DNA of 64,000 nt from JACPNO01 sp963825405 (GTDB lineage Bacteria > Acidobacteriota > Terriglobia > Bryobacterales > Bryobacteraceae), in assembly GCA_963825405.1 (NCBI GenBank), contig CAWGTB010000013.1, forward strand, positions 124,001 to 188,000, given 5' to 3'. This document shows positions 19,100 through 26,361 of this stretch, piece after piece. Within the stretch, counting starts at the first letter, position 1; the number at the start of each line of letters is the position of its first letter. The position numbers and the translations under genes are program-made. Under the pieces are notes generated by a model that saw only the letters and a list, made by a program, of their open reading frames with translations, did not search any database and had not been told where the DNA came from.

Positions 19100-19847
19100 T
19101 TGAAACTCGCGGGCAAAATTCTGCTGGCCGTCGCGTTGATTTACGGGGCCTTTCTGATTGCCCTTGTATGTGATTATTTCCTTGCCGCCGGGCCGGATGG
19201 CGAATATCATCGCCCGTATTCCCACGTCGGAGACACCGGGTGGCCCGCTGTTCAACTACGTTTTGCCGCTCGAACCCATATTCAAATCCGCCCGCGCCGG
19301 CCGACTGCGCGTGGGCGACGCTGCCCCCGGCTTCAACCTGAAACGGGTCCATGGCGACGACCGGGTGCAATTGGATTCCTTCCGGGGCGTAAAGCCAGTG
19401 GTGCTGATCTTTGGGAGCTACACTTGACCGCCCTTTCGCCGGGAGGTTCCCGGGCTCAATGCACTTTACCGGCAATATAAGGATCAAGTCGAGTTCTATG
19501 TCGTGTATATTCTCGAAGCGCACGCCAGCGACGCCTGGAGCATCGTGAATAACACCAAAATCAAGCTCGCCATCCCGACGCCGCGCAGTTTGGAAGAACG
19601 GGGCTTAGTGGCTTCATCCTGCGTCCGCAATCTGGGCATTGAAATGCCGGCAGTGATCGACAATATCGATAACACGACCGAGGCCGCATACACCGGTTGG
19701 CCGGATCGCTTGTATCTGATCGATCGCGACGGCCGCATCGCCTTCAAGAGCGGGACAGGGCCGTGGGGATTCGTCCCCGCCGATCTGGAAGCCAAGCTCA
19801 AGCAGATCGCCGTCGGCCCAGGTGGGGCGGTCTCGCGGTTGCGTTAG
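19100..19847 (+). CDS. Iodothyronine-deiodinase-family selenoprotein candidate (in-frame UGA), one frameshift
   Basis: A thioredoxin-fold protein. An N-terminal anchor (KLAGKILLAVALIYGAFLIA, TTG start at 19100) is followed, after an extra base at about 19170-19190, by PPGRMANIIARIP, GPLFNYVLPLEPIFKSARAG and LRVGDAAPGFNL. The frame then reads VVLIFGSYT, TGA (19425-19427), PPFRREVPGLNALYRQYKD, EFYVVYILEAHASDAW and on to the TAG at 19845-19847. This matches the deiodinase active site GSxT-U-PPF, where U is selenocysteine (Cys in some homologues). Sequence after the TGA is family-like over the whole remaining 140 codons, so the TGA is most likely decoded. Bacterial deiodinase-like proteins have unknown substrates. 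Alternatives are a TGC-to-TGA sequence error or a nonsense mutation. Selenocysteine machinery genes are not in the window. Confidence 0.75.
19425..19455 (+). promoter_or_regulatory. UGA codon with candidate bacterial SECIS hairpin
   Basis: The TGA at 19425-19427 is followed by the stem CCGGGA (19439-19444), loop GGT (19445-19447) and stem TCCCGG (19448-19453), six perfect pairs. In known bacterial SECIS elements the hairpin lies inside the coding region just after UGA, with a G (often GU) in a small apical loop roughly 16-37 nt downstream. Here the first loop G is 18 nt after the UGA and the loop is GGU. No folding program was run. Confidence 0.65.
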
Positions 19848-19852
19848 TTTCT

Positions 19853-19879
19853 CATAGCGGGCGGCAATGCCTCGCTATG
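19853..19879 (+). promoter_or_regulatory. Hairpin between deiodinase-like gene and pyrR
   Basis: CATAGCGGGC (19853-19862) pairs with GCC-t-CGCTATG (19869-19879), ten pairs with one bulged T and a loop GGCAAT. It starts six bases after the TAG of the deiodinase-like gene and ends 25 bases before the pyrR start. There is no run of T after it, so it is a poor intrinsic terminator; it could be a leader structure for pyrR or a transcript-end stabiliser. Confidence 0.4.
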
Positions 19880-19904
19880 TTAATCTGAAGCCGACACCCC
19901 CTCT

Positions 19905-20468
19905 ATGACAGCCATCCGCGAAAAGGCGCAATTGATGAGCGCCTCGGAAATTGACCGCACGCTCGTGCGCCTGGCGCATGAGGTATTGGAGAAAAATTCC
20001 GCGCTGGACTTGCTGGCTTTCATCGGCATCCGCCGGCGCGGCGTGCCGCTGGCCCAGCGACTGGCGCGCAAAATCGAGGCCTTGGAAAAAGTCGCGATCC
20101 CGGTGGGCACGATCGACATCAATCTCTACCGCGATGATCTAAGCACCGTGGACGTCAAGCCGGTAGTAAGCGCTACCGACATTCCGTTCTCTCTCACTGG
20201 CAAGCACGTTATTCTGACCGACGACGTGCTTTACACCGGGCGCACGGTGCGCGCCGCCATGGACGCTTTGTTCGATCAGGGGCGTCCGGCATTTATCCAC
20301 CTGCTGGTGCTCATCGATCGCGGCCACCGCGAATTGCCGATCGAAGCGCAATTCATTGGACGCAAAGTCGAAACCACCGACGACGAAATCATTGAAGTGA
20401 AATTTCGCGAGATCGATGGCATGGAAAAGGTGCTGCTCGTAGAGCGCGCCGTGGAAGGGGCGGTTTAG
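19905..20468 (+). CDS. pyrR: Bifunctional pyr operon regulator / uracil phosphoribosyltransferase
   Basis: A 187-residue PyrR. The PRPP-binding motif is VILTDDVLYTGRTVRAAMDA, and IGIRRRGVPLAQRLARKIE, VGTIDINLYRDDL, HLLVLIDRGHRELPI and QFIGRKVET are further family signatures. In Gram-positive bacteria PyrR binds pyr mRNA in response to UMP and attenuates transcription; it also converts uracil to UMP. Its position directly ahead of pyrB and pyrC, with a hairpin 25 bases upstream, fits regulation of this operon. The ATG at 19905 gives MTAIREKAQLMSASEIDR, the expected N-terminus. It is separated from pyrB by three bases. Confidence 0.9.
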   Translation: MTAIREKAQLMSASEIDRTLVRLAHEVLEKNSALDLLAFIGIRRRGVPLAQRLARKIEALEKVAIPVGTIDINLYRDDLSTVDVKPVVSATDIPFSLTGKHVILTDDVLYTGRTVRAAMDALFDQGRPAFIHLLVLIDRGHRELPIEAQFIGRKVETTDDEIIEVKFREIDGMEKVLLVERAVEGAV

Positions 20469-20471
20469 CTC

Positions 20472-21407
20472 ATGCCCGCCGGTCTGCTGGGAATCGAAGA
20501 GCTGGACCGGGTCGAGATCGAAGCCATTCTGCGCCGCGCGAAAGATTTCCAGCCGCTGCAGAACCAGCCTTTCAAGAAGCTGGATACCCTACGCGGCAAG
20601 ATGATCGTCAACCTGTTTTTCGAATCCTCGACGCGCACGCGCACCAGCTTCGAAATCGCCGCCAAACGGCTGGGCGCCGACGCAGTGTCGATCACTGCTT
20701 CAGGGTCCAGCGTTTCCAAGGGCGAATCACTGGTCGACACGCTGAACACGCTCGCAGCCATGCGGCCGGATGCGATCGTGATGCGCCACTCGGCTTCCGG
20801 CGCGCCCCATTTTCTGGCGCGTTACCTGCCGATTCCCATCATTAACGCAGGCGACGGCACCCACGAACATCCGACCCAAGCGCTGCTGGACGCCCTGACT
20901 ATTCTCGACCGCCGGCCCGCGCTCGAAGGGCTGCGCGTAGCCATCATCGGCGACATCGCGCACAGCCGCGTGGCACGCTCCAACGTCCAGCTTCTTGCGA
21001 AGTTCGGCGCGCAGACCGTGCTCTGCGGGCCGGCGCCGCTGCTGCCGCCGCAACTGGCGGAGATTGCTCCCGGCGTGACGCTTACCCACGATATTCGCGA
21101 AGCCATCGAGGGCGCCGACGTCATCATGATGTTGCGCGTGCAGTTAGAGCGCCAGCACGAAGCGCCACTCGGCGCGGGCGAATACTTTCAGTTTTACGGC
21201 CTCCGCCTGGAGCATATGGCGCTGGCCAAGCCGGATGCCATCGTGATGCATCCCGGCCCAATCAATCGCGGACGCGAGCTATCGAGCGAGGTGGCCGATT
21301 TTCAGCGCAGCGTGATTCTGAACCAGGTAGAAAATGGCGTGGCGGTGCGCATGGCGGTGCTGGAGCGCGTGATCGGAGAGGGCTCAAATGTCCACGCTGC
21401 TCATTAA
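20472..21407 (+). CDS. pyrB: Aspartate carbamoyltransferase catalytic subunit
   Basis: Condenses carbamoyl phosphate with aspartate, the committed step of pyrimidine synthesis. The 311-residue product has the carbamoyl-phosphate loop FFESSTRTRTSFEIAAKRLG, the SVSKGESLVDT loop with the lysine that reaches into the neighbouring active site, GDGTHEHPTQALLDALTI, and the aspartate-side motifs IIGDIAHSRVARSN and HPGPINRG. No pyrI regulatory chain is seen, so this is the unregulated or PyrC-associated class. Its last 20 bases overlap the pyrC start, which suggests translational coupling and possibly a PyrB-PyrC complex as in several bacteria of this class. Confidence 0.93.
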   Translation: MPAGLLGIEELDRVEIEAILRRAKDFQPLQNQPFKKLDTLRGKMIVNLFFESSTRTRTSFEIAAKRLGADAVSITASGSSVSKGESLVDTLNTLAAMRPDAIVMRHSASGAPHFLARYLPIPIINAGDGTHEHPTQALLDALTILDRRPALEGLRVAIIGDIAHSRVARSNVQLLAKFGAQTVLCGPAPLLPPQLAEIAPGVTLTHDIREAIEGADVIMMLRVQLERQHEAPLGAGEYFQFYGLRLEHMALAKPDAIVMHPGPINRGRELSSEVADFQRSVILNQVENGVAVRMAVLERVIGEGSNVHAAH

Positions 21408-22674
21408 GAACGGACGTGTCATCGAGCCCGCTTCGGGTCGCAACGAAATTGCCGACGTGCGCATCGAAGACGGCCGCATTGCGGGAGTGGGCAGGAATCT
21501 GGCCGCAGCCGGAGCCGAAGTGTTCGACGCCGCCGGCCTCATCGTTGCGCCCGGCTTCATCGACATGCACGTGCACTTGCGCGAGCCCGGCATTGAGTAC
21601 GCGGAAACCATCGAGACCGGTGCGCGCGCCGCGGCGGCCGGCGGGTTCACCTCCATTTGCTGCATGCCGAATACGCTGCCGGTGAACGACAACGCCACCG
21701 TCACCAGCTACATCATCGAGCGCGCGCGGCAGCAGGCCGTGACCAACGTCTTCCCCATCGGCGCCATCACTAAGAACAGCGCGGGCGAGGAACTAGCGGC
21801 GATCGGCTCCATGAAAAACGCGGGGATCGTAGCGATTTCCGATGATGGACGTCCGGTGATGAATGCGCGCGTGATGCGGCGTGCCATGGAGACCGCGCGT
21901 GCCTTCGATCTGCCGGTGATCAACCATTGCGAGGACTTGAACCTGAGCGCCGGCGGAGACATGCACGAAGGCGTCACCTCCACGCGTCTCGGTTTGCGCG
22001 GGATTCCGGCCAGCTCGGAAGATGTAATGGTCGCGCGTGACCTGCTGCTCGCCGCCGCCACCGGAGCGCGCTACCACGTGGCGCACATTTCGTCGCGCAA
22101 CGCGGTAGCAATGGTGGCGCATGGGAAAAAACTGGGACTGTCGGTTACCTGCGAGGCTACGCCGCACCATTTCGCGCTCACCGACACCGACTTGCTGGCC
22201 TACGATAGCAATTACAAAATGAAGCCGCCGCTGCGCTCCTGCTGCGACACGCAGGCTGTAATTGACGGCATCGTTTCCGGCGCGATCGACGCCATCGCGA
22301 CGGATCACGCACCGCACGCGGGCAGCGAGAAGATGCAGGAATTCGAGAAATGCCCGTTCGGCATCACGGGCCTCGAAACCGCTCTTGGCCTGGCGCTCGA
22401 AGTGTTGTACCACACCGGGAAGATTACGCTCGAGCGGCTGGTTGAGCTATTCACGGCGGGTCCTGCTGGCATCTTGCGGCTCAATCGCGGCACCCTGGCG
22501 GAAGGCGCGCACGCCGACGTCACCATCTTCGATCCGGAATTGCGCTGGACCTACGACGTCAATCGTTCGCACTCCAAAAGCAAAAACACGCCGTTTCATG
22601 GACGCACTTTTCGCGGCGGTCCAGTGGCTACGGTAGTGGCGGGGCGCATTGTCTGGCAGAGCGAAGCTCAATAG
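21388..22674 (+). CDS. pyrC: Dihydroorotase
   Basis: Cyclises carbamoyl aspartate to dihydroorotate. The 428-residue product is a type I (amidohydrolase-fold) dihydroorotase: metal ligands in GFIDMHVHLREPG, the CCMPNT segment, NHCEDLN, YHVAHISSRNAV (metal-binding His), TCEATPHHF and the catalytic Asp in AIATDHAPHA. It ends with TVVAGRIVWQS, the family's C-terminal beta-strand. It is the third gene of pyrR-pyrB-pyrC and overlaps pyrB by 20 bases. carA/carB, often next in such operons, are absent here; a beta-lactamase fusion gene follows after 14 bases. Confidence 0.93.
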   Translation: MSTLLIKNGRVIEPASGRNEIADVRIEDGRIAGVGRNLAAAGAEVFDAAGLIVAPGFIDMHVHLREPGIEYAETIETGARAAAAGGFTSICCMPNTLPVNDNATVTSYIIERARQQAVTNVFPIGAITKNSAGEELAAIGSMKNAGIVAISDDGRPVMNARVMRRAMETARAFDLPVINHCEDLNLSAGGDMHEGVTSTRLGLRGIPASSEDVMVARDLLLAAATGARYHVAHISSRNAVAMVAHGKKLGLSVTCEATPHHFALTDTDLLAYDSNYKMKPPLRSCCDTQAVIDGIVSGAIDAIATDHAPHAGSEKMQEFEKCPFGITGLETALGLALEVLYHTGKITLERLVELFTAGPAGILRLNRGTLAEGAHADVTIFDPELRWTYDVNRSHSKSKNTPFHGRTFRGGPVATVVAGRIVWQSEAQ

Positions 22675-22688
22675 CAGCAGCGTGAAAA

Positions 22689-24659
22689 ATGAGACGCGCC
22701 CTATTCCTGCTCGTGGTTCTCACAGCGCTTGCGACCGCGCAAGACCGTTCGCTCAAACGCCTGGAGCGTGAGATCGCCCGTGTGTCGGCGATCGCCGGCG
22801 GAACGGTGGGTGCAAGCATTCTGCATCTGGAAACCGGAAGACGCGTCACGCTCAATGGCCTGGAGCGGTTTCCCATGGCCAGCTCGTACAAAATTCCTAT
22901 AGCTATCGAAGTGCTGCAAAAAGTCGACGACGGCGAGTTGCGCCTTGATCAGATGGTGACACTCGAAGCCTACGACCTGCATCCAGGCAGCGGCACGATC
23001 TCCGCGCTATTCAACAAACCCGGCGTCGCGCTGTCGATTCGCAACCTGATGGAGCTGATGCTGCTGATCAGCGACAACGCGGCGACCGATGTGCTGATGC
23101 GGCTGGCTGGCGGCCCTGAGGCGGTGATGGCGCGTTTGAAAGCCTTGGGGATTTCCGGCATCGATGTGAGCCGGCCCACCGTGCGCCTAATCGCCGATTG
23201 GGCAGGCATCAAGCAATTGCCGCCGGAGCGAGAGTTGACGCAGCAGCGTTTCAACCAGCTGGAAGCAGCGGTTCCGCCGCAGGAACGCCGAGATGCCGCG
23301 CGCCGTTTCGATCGCGATCCGCGTGACACGGCAACACCCGACGGAATGACCGCGCTACTGGCGCGCGTGTGGCGGCGCGATCTGCTGAAACCGGCCAGCG
23401 CCAATTTGCTGTTGGATATTTTGCGCCGCTGCCAGACCGGCAACGCGCGGTTGAAAGGCGTGCTGCCCGACGGCACCGAAGTCGCGCATAAGACAGGCTC
23501 ACTCGGCGGCTCGACCAACGACGTCGGGATCATGACGCTGCCGCAGGAGGCCGGACACATGGCCATCTCGGTATTCGTCAAGGCGTCCGACAAGCCGGTG
23601 GCGCTTCGCGAGCGGGCGATTGCCGAGATTGCCCGCGCGGCGCACGATTATTTCCTGTTCAATCCGGAGACGCCCATGGTGCGAAATTACGACAAGATGG
23701 CCGCCCGCATCGTGGCGGCGCTCAAGCCCGCACGCGGCGAACGCGTGCTGTTCGGTGGCGATCCGGCGTATTTTCAGGAGCTAGTGGAACCGCTGCGGCG
23801 CCGGTTGCGCGAAGCGGGTGCGGTCGAGACCAGCAGCCTCGACTCGGCGGATATTTACCTGTGGCTTCCGTTGGGCGCGCGTGAAATTTCAGCGGAAGAG
23901 CGTGCCGCGTTGGCCGCATGGTTGGATGCAGGCGGCTCACATCGCGAAATCCATTTTCATTGGAGTGAAGGCAGCGTCGAGCCGGATGGTCTGCGCGGCG
24001 CGCATTCGCCCGAGCTCGACCGCTTGTACGAGTCGGCGCTGGATATTGACTACGCGGCGTTGTCGGAGGCGCAAGACCGTGCCATCGCCGTCCTGCGATC
24101 CGGTGTCACACGGGTGCGCACACCCGCCGGTACCGATTTGAATTTCCGCGTCGGCGACCGGCCCTTCAACAAACAGGATGGCGATGCGTCAGCCGAGCGG
24201 ATGAAGCAGGCGCGCGTGCGGGTGGATCGCGAAATCGAACTGCCTGCAGGGGTGCTGCGGGTCGCGCCGATTGAGGAGAGCGTTAACGGCAGAATCGTGA
24301 TTCCCGCGGCGCGCTTTCCCACTGGCGTGGCGCGCAATATTCGCATGGACATCAAATCCGGCGAAGTGGTCAACGTCGAAGCCGACGAAAATTTGGAAGC
24401 CGTCGAAGCCGCGCTTACCGCCGGTGGAGAATCCGCGCGCCGGTTCCGTGAATTCGCTTTGGGGTTCCATCCGCGACTGGCGACGCCGCCCGGATCGCCT
24501 TCCCTGCCCTATTACGGCTATGGCGCCGGCGTGGTGCGTTTGAGTCTGGGCGACAACAACGAGCTTGGCGGCAACGTCCGCGGCGGATTCACGCGCTGGT
24601 TTTTCTTTCCCGACGCCACGGTGGACGTCGATGGCAAAGCGTTAATAGCCGGCAAGTAA
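22689..24659 (+). CDS. Class A beta-lactamase fused to M29-like aminopeptidase domain
   Basis: A 656-residue exported protein (signal RALFLLVVLTALATA). Residues about 25-310 form a class A serine beta-lactamase fold: MASSYKIPIAIE carries S65-x-x-K68, LLISDNAATDVL carries S128-D-N, and EVAHKTGSLGGSTNDVG carries K268-T-G; TATPDGM matches the region before the KTG helix. The usual ExxLN omega-loop motif is not evident, so acylation by beta-lactams may not be followed by hydrolysis. Residues about 320-656 resemble the M29 (AmpS) metallo-aminopeptidase fold: VRTPAGTDLNFRVGDRPFN, ELPAGVLRVAPIEESVNGRI and YYGYGAGVVRLSLGDNNELG. The frame is open throughout, so this is one gene. It probably acts on peptidoglycan peptides or other D-amino-acid peptides, which is an inference. 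Confidence 0.8.
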   Translation: MRRALFLLVVLTALATAQDRSLKRLEREIARVSAIAGGTVGASILHLETGRRVTLNGLERFPMASSYKIPIAIEVLQKVDDGELRLDQMVTLEAYDLHPGSGTISALFNKPGVALSIRNLMELMLLISDNAATDVLMRLAGGPEAVMARLKALGISGIDVSRPTVRLIADWAGIKQLPPERELTQQRFNQLEAAVPPQERRDAARRFDRDPRDTATPDGMTALLARVWRRDLLKPASANLLLDILRRCQTGNARLKGVLPDGTEVAHKTGSLGGSTNDVGIMTLPQEAGHMAISVFVKASDKPVALRERAIAEIARAAHDYFLFNPETPMVRNYDKMAARIVAALKPARGERVLFGGDPAYFQELVEPLRRRLREAGAVETSSLDSADIYLWLPLGAREISAEERAALAAWLDAGGSHREIHFHWSEGSVEPDGLRGAHSPELDRLYESALDIDYAALSEAQDRAIAVLRSGVTRVRTPAGTDLNFRVGDRPFNKQDGDASAERMKQARVRVDREIELPAGVLRVAPIEESVNGRIVIPAARFPTGVARNIRMDIKSGEVVNVEADENLEAVEAALTAGGESARRFREFALGFHPRLATPPGSPSLPYYGYGAGVVRLSLGDNNELGGNVRGGFTRWFFFPDATVDVDGKALIAGK

Positions 24660-25336
24660 ACCTGGGATTTCAGGGTACGGTGGAGCGGGACCTTGCGTAT
24701 TTCACCCTCGCGCGTGAGAAGCAAAGCCCAAGCCACAAGGCAAGCCGAGCTGATCACTAGTACCACGTTGTTAATCTGCAGCACGGTCCCATGATTTATA
24801 AAACTACCTATCAGGGACGGCAGGCTGTCGGTCAGAAAGAAAATCCACCAAACGATGCCGTGCACCACGACGTTACGCTTAAGCACGAGCGGATAGCGGG
24901 AAAAGAACGTCAGCATAAGCGGTTCTTGAATCAGCAGGCTCAACCTGACAGTGCGTTCGATGGTGGCGCTCCAGAACAAAAGAGCAGGCGTTTCACTTCC
25001 CTTGGACAGAACGACCACCGATACGATTGCTGAGAATACCAGCGAAGCCGTAAGCGCATACATACCGATGCTCCGGATTCCTATCCAATGGTCCAGGACG
25101 CAAAAATATAGTTCGAGCACGACGAGGGTAGCAAGTACCCACAGCACTGGGGCCGTAAGCATGTGGATCATTTCTTGGGTGTCACTGCCGCTGTCGACAA
25201 GAAGCAGTGAGGAACACATAACGGCGAAAACGAGGTAAGCGAAGAAATATGGGTACCTTCGGATCAGATTGGATCGATACAGTTGCATAACCGCCACTGC
25301 GTTCGCCGCTATGCATACAACCCGAAGAAAAATCAC
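24518..25336 (-). CDS. Multi-pass membrane hypothetical protein
   Basis: About 272 residues with six or seven transmembrane helices: YPYFFAYLVFAVMCSSLLLV, MLTAPVLWVLATLVVLELYF, MYALTASLVFSAIVSVVVL, ATIERTVRLSLLIQEPLMLTF, NVVVHGIVWWIFFLTDSL and INNVVLVISSACLVAWALL. I chose the GTG at 25336, which overlaps the amidohydrolase stop in GTGA. The last about 47 residues (from IRKVPLHRTLKS) overlap the 3' end of the beta-lactamase fusion gene on the other strand by 142 bases and look like shadow coding; a frameshift or lost stop near 24,660 would end the protein about 45 residues earlier. Family not recognised. Coupling to the amidohydrolase suggests a shared role. Confidence 0.6.
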   Translation of the reverse strand: MIFLRVVCIAANAVAVMQLYRSNLIRRYPYFFAYLVFAVMCSSLLLVDSGSDTQEMIHMLTAPVLWVLATLVVLELYFCVLDHWIGIRSIGMYALTASLVFSAIVSVVVLSKGSETPALLFWSATIERTVRLSLLIQEPLMLTFFSRYPLVLKRNVVVHGIVWWIFFLTDSLPSLIGSFINHGTVLQINNVVLVISSACLVAWALLLTREGEIRKVPLHRTLKSQVYLPAINALPSTSTVASGKKNQRVNPPRTLPPSSLLSPRLKRTTPAP

Positions 25337-26334
25337 TTCTCGATTCCCAATAGCCGCTCTGCATTGGTGCGGAAGACCGCTTCCACTTGTGAGTCCGTCA
25401 AACGCGCGTGCCGGCAGGCAAGCTTCAACACCCGCAGTGCTTCGAGTCCAACCAAGCTGGGCCGCACGTCGCCGTACGAAGCGCCCCACTGAACATTTGC
25501 CGGCGAGAGCCATAAGAACGAATCGCCTATAGCGACGCAACGACCGCGCATGTGGGACACCGGGAAGTCGGCGCCATACAGCAGGCGTTCCGGACCGAGC
25601 AAGTTCACAATCGCTTCCAACGCGCCGGCCTCAGTGACCGCGCTGGTATCGCACCAAACGTTGCCGAGCCCACGTAGAGACTCGATGCCTTCGACGGTGT
25701 GGTGCGGATTGAATCCGCGCGCGGCGTGCGCCAGGATGAGCCGCATGTTCGGGTAGCGCGTGCAATAGCGGCGGATGTCCTGCTGGTTCACCGGATCGGC
25801 CAGCGCGCGGCTGCGCACTATGTGGAGGGTGATGGCGAGCCCTTCTTCGTGTGCGACCCGCACTTGCTCTTCGGGGAGATAGCTCGGAATCGCCGCCTGG
25901 AAAGTCGGCTGTTCCGACGCAAACACGTGGTAGCACTTGAGGCCGGCAAAACCCTCGCGGCGTGCCGTCTCGCGGATGAACTCCGGATCCATACCCGGGT
26001 GCACCAGCATGAGAGCACGCGAGCCGGGGTGGCTGCGGGCTTCGGCGGCGAGAAACGAGTTCGCCTGGTCGAAGTCCACGCCGGTAGCGGGAAATCCAAA
26101 GAACAGGCCCTCGCAAGATCGGCCGGGATGAACCTCATCCATGCGGGCGCGGAACCTCGCGTAGTCTGCGCGGGCAGGGCCGGTGAGAACCAGCGGCGGA
26201 ATTTCGCGGGTGAAGTGACCGGTCTCGTAAAGATGAGCGTGAGCGTCGAAGATACGGGGTGGGACGAAGGACTCGAGTTCGCGTCGGAATAGCTCGCGGT
26301 CTTGCTCTTCGACGATCCAGTCAGCGCCCGGCAC
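25333..26334 (-). CDS. Amidohydrolase-family (TIM-barrel) metal-dependent hydrolase
   Basis: A 333-residue amidohydrolase-2-type enzyme. The metal site begins with IFDAHAHLYETGHFTREIPP (HxH), continues with FAGLKCYHVFAS (possible Lys/His site), ITLHIVRSRALADP, LILAHAARGFNPHHT and ends with RLLYGADFPVSHMRG (metal-binding Asp), the standard arrangement from N- to C-terminus. It has no signal peptide and begins MPGADWIVEEQDRELFRRE. Enzymes of this branch hydrolyse or decarboxylate small cyclic or aromatic substrates; which one cannot be told. It lies upstream of, and translationally coupled to, a membrane protein gene. Confidence 0.8.
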   Translation of the reverse strand: MPGADWIVEEQDRELFRRELESFVPPRIFDAHAHLYETGHFTREIPPLVLTGPARADYARFRARMDEVHPGRSCEGLFFGFPATGVDFDQANSFLAAEARSHPGSRALMLVHPGMDPEFIRETARREGFAGLKCYHVFASEQPTFQAAIPSYLPEEQVRVAHEEGLAITLHIVRSRALADPVNQQDIRRYCTRYPNMRLILAHAARGFNPHHTVEGIESLRGLGNVWCDTSAVTEAGALEAIVNLLGPERLLYGADFPVSHMRGRCVAIGDSFLWLSPANVQWGASYGDVRPSLVGLEALRVLKLACRHARLTDSQVEAVFRTNAERLLGIEK

Positions 26335-26361
26335 CTCGACAGTGTACTCTGGAAACCGATT

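Noticed and set aside
19158..19427. Deiodinase-like frame ending at the TGA as a complete 89-residue gene
   Set aside because: The frame continues after TGA with strong family sequence for 140 codons, so a separate short gene is unlikely.
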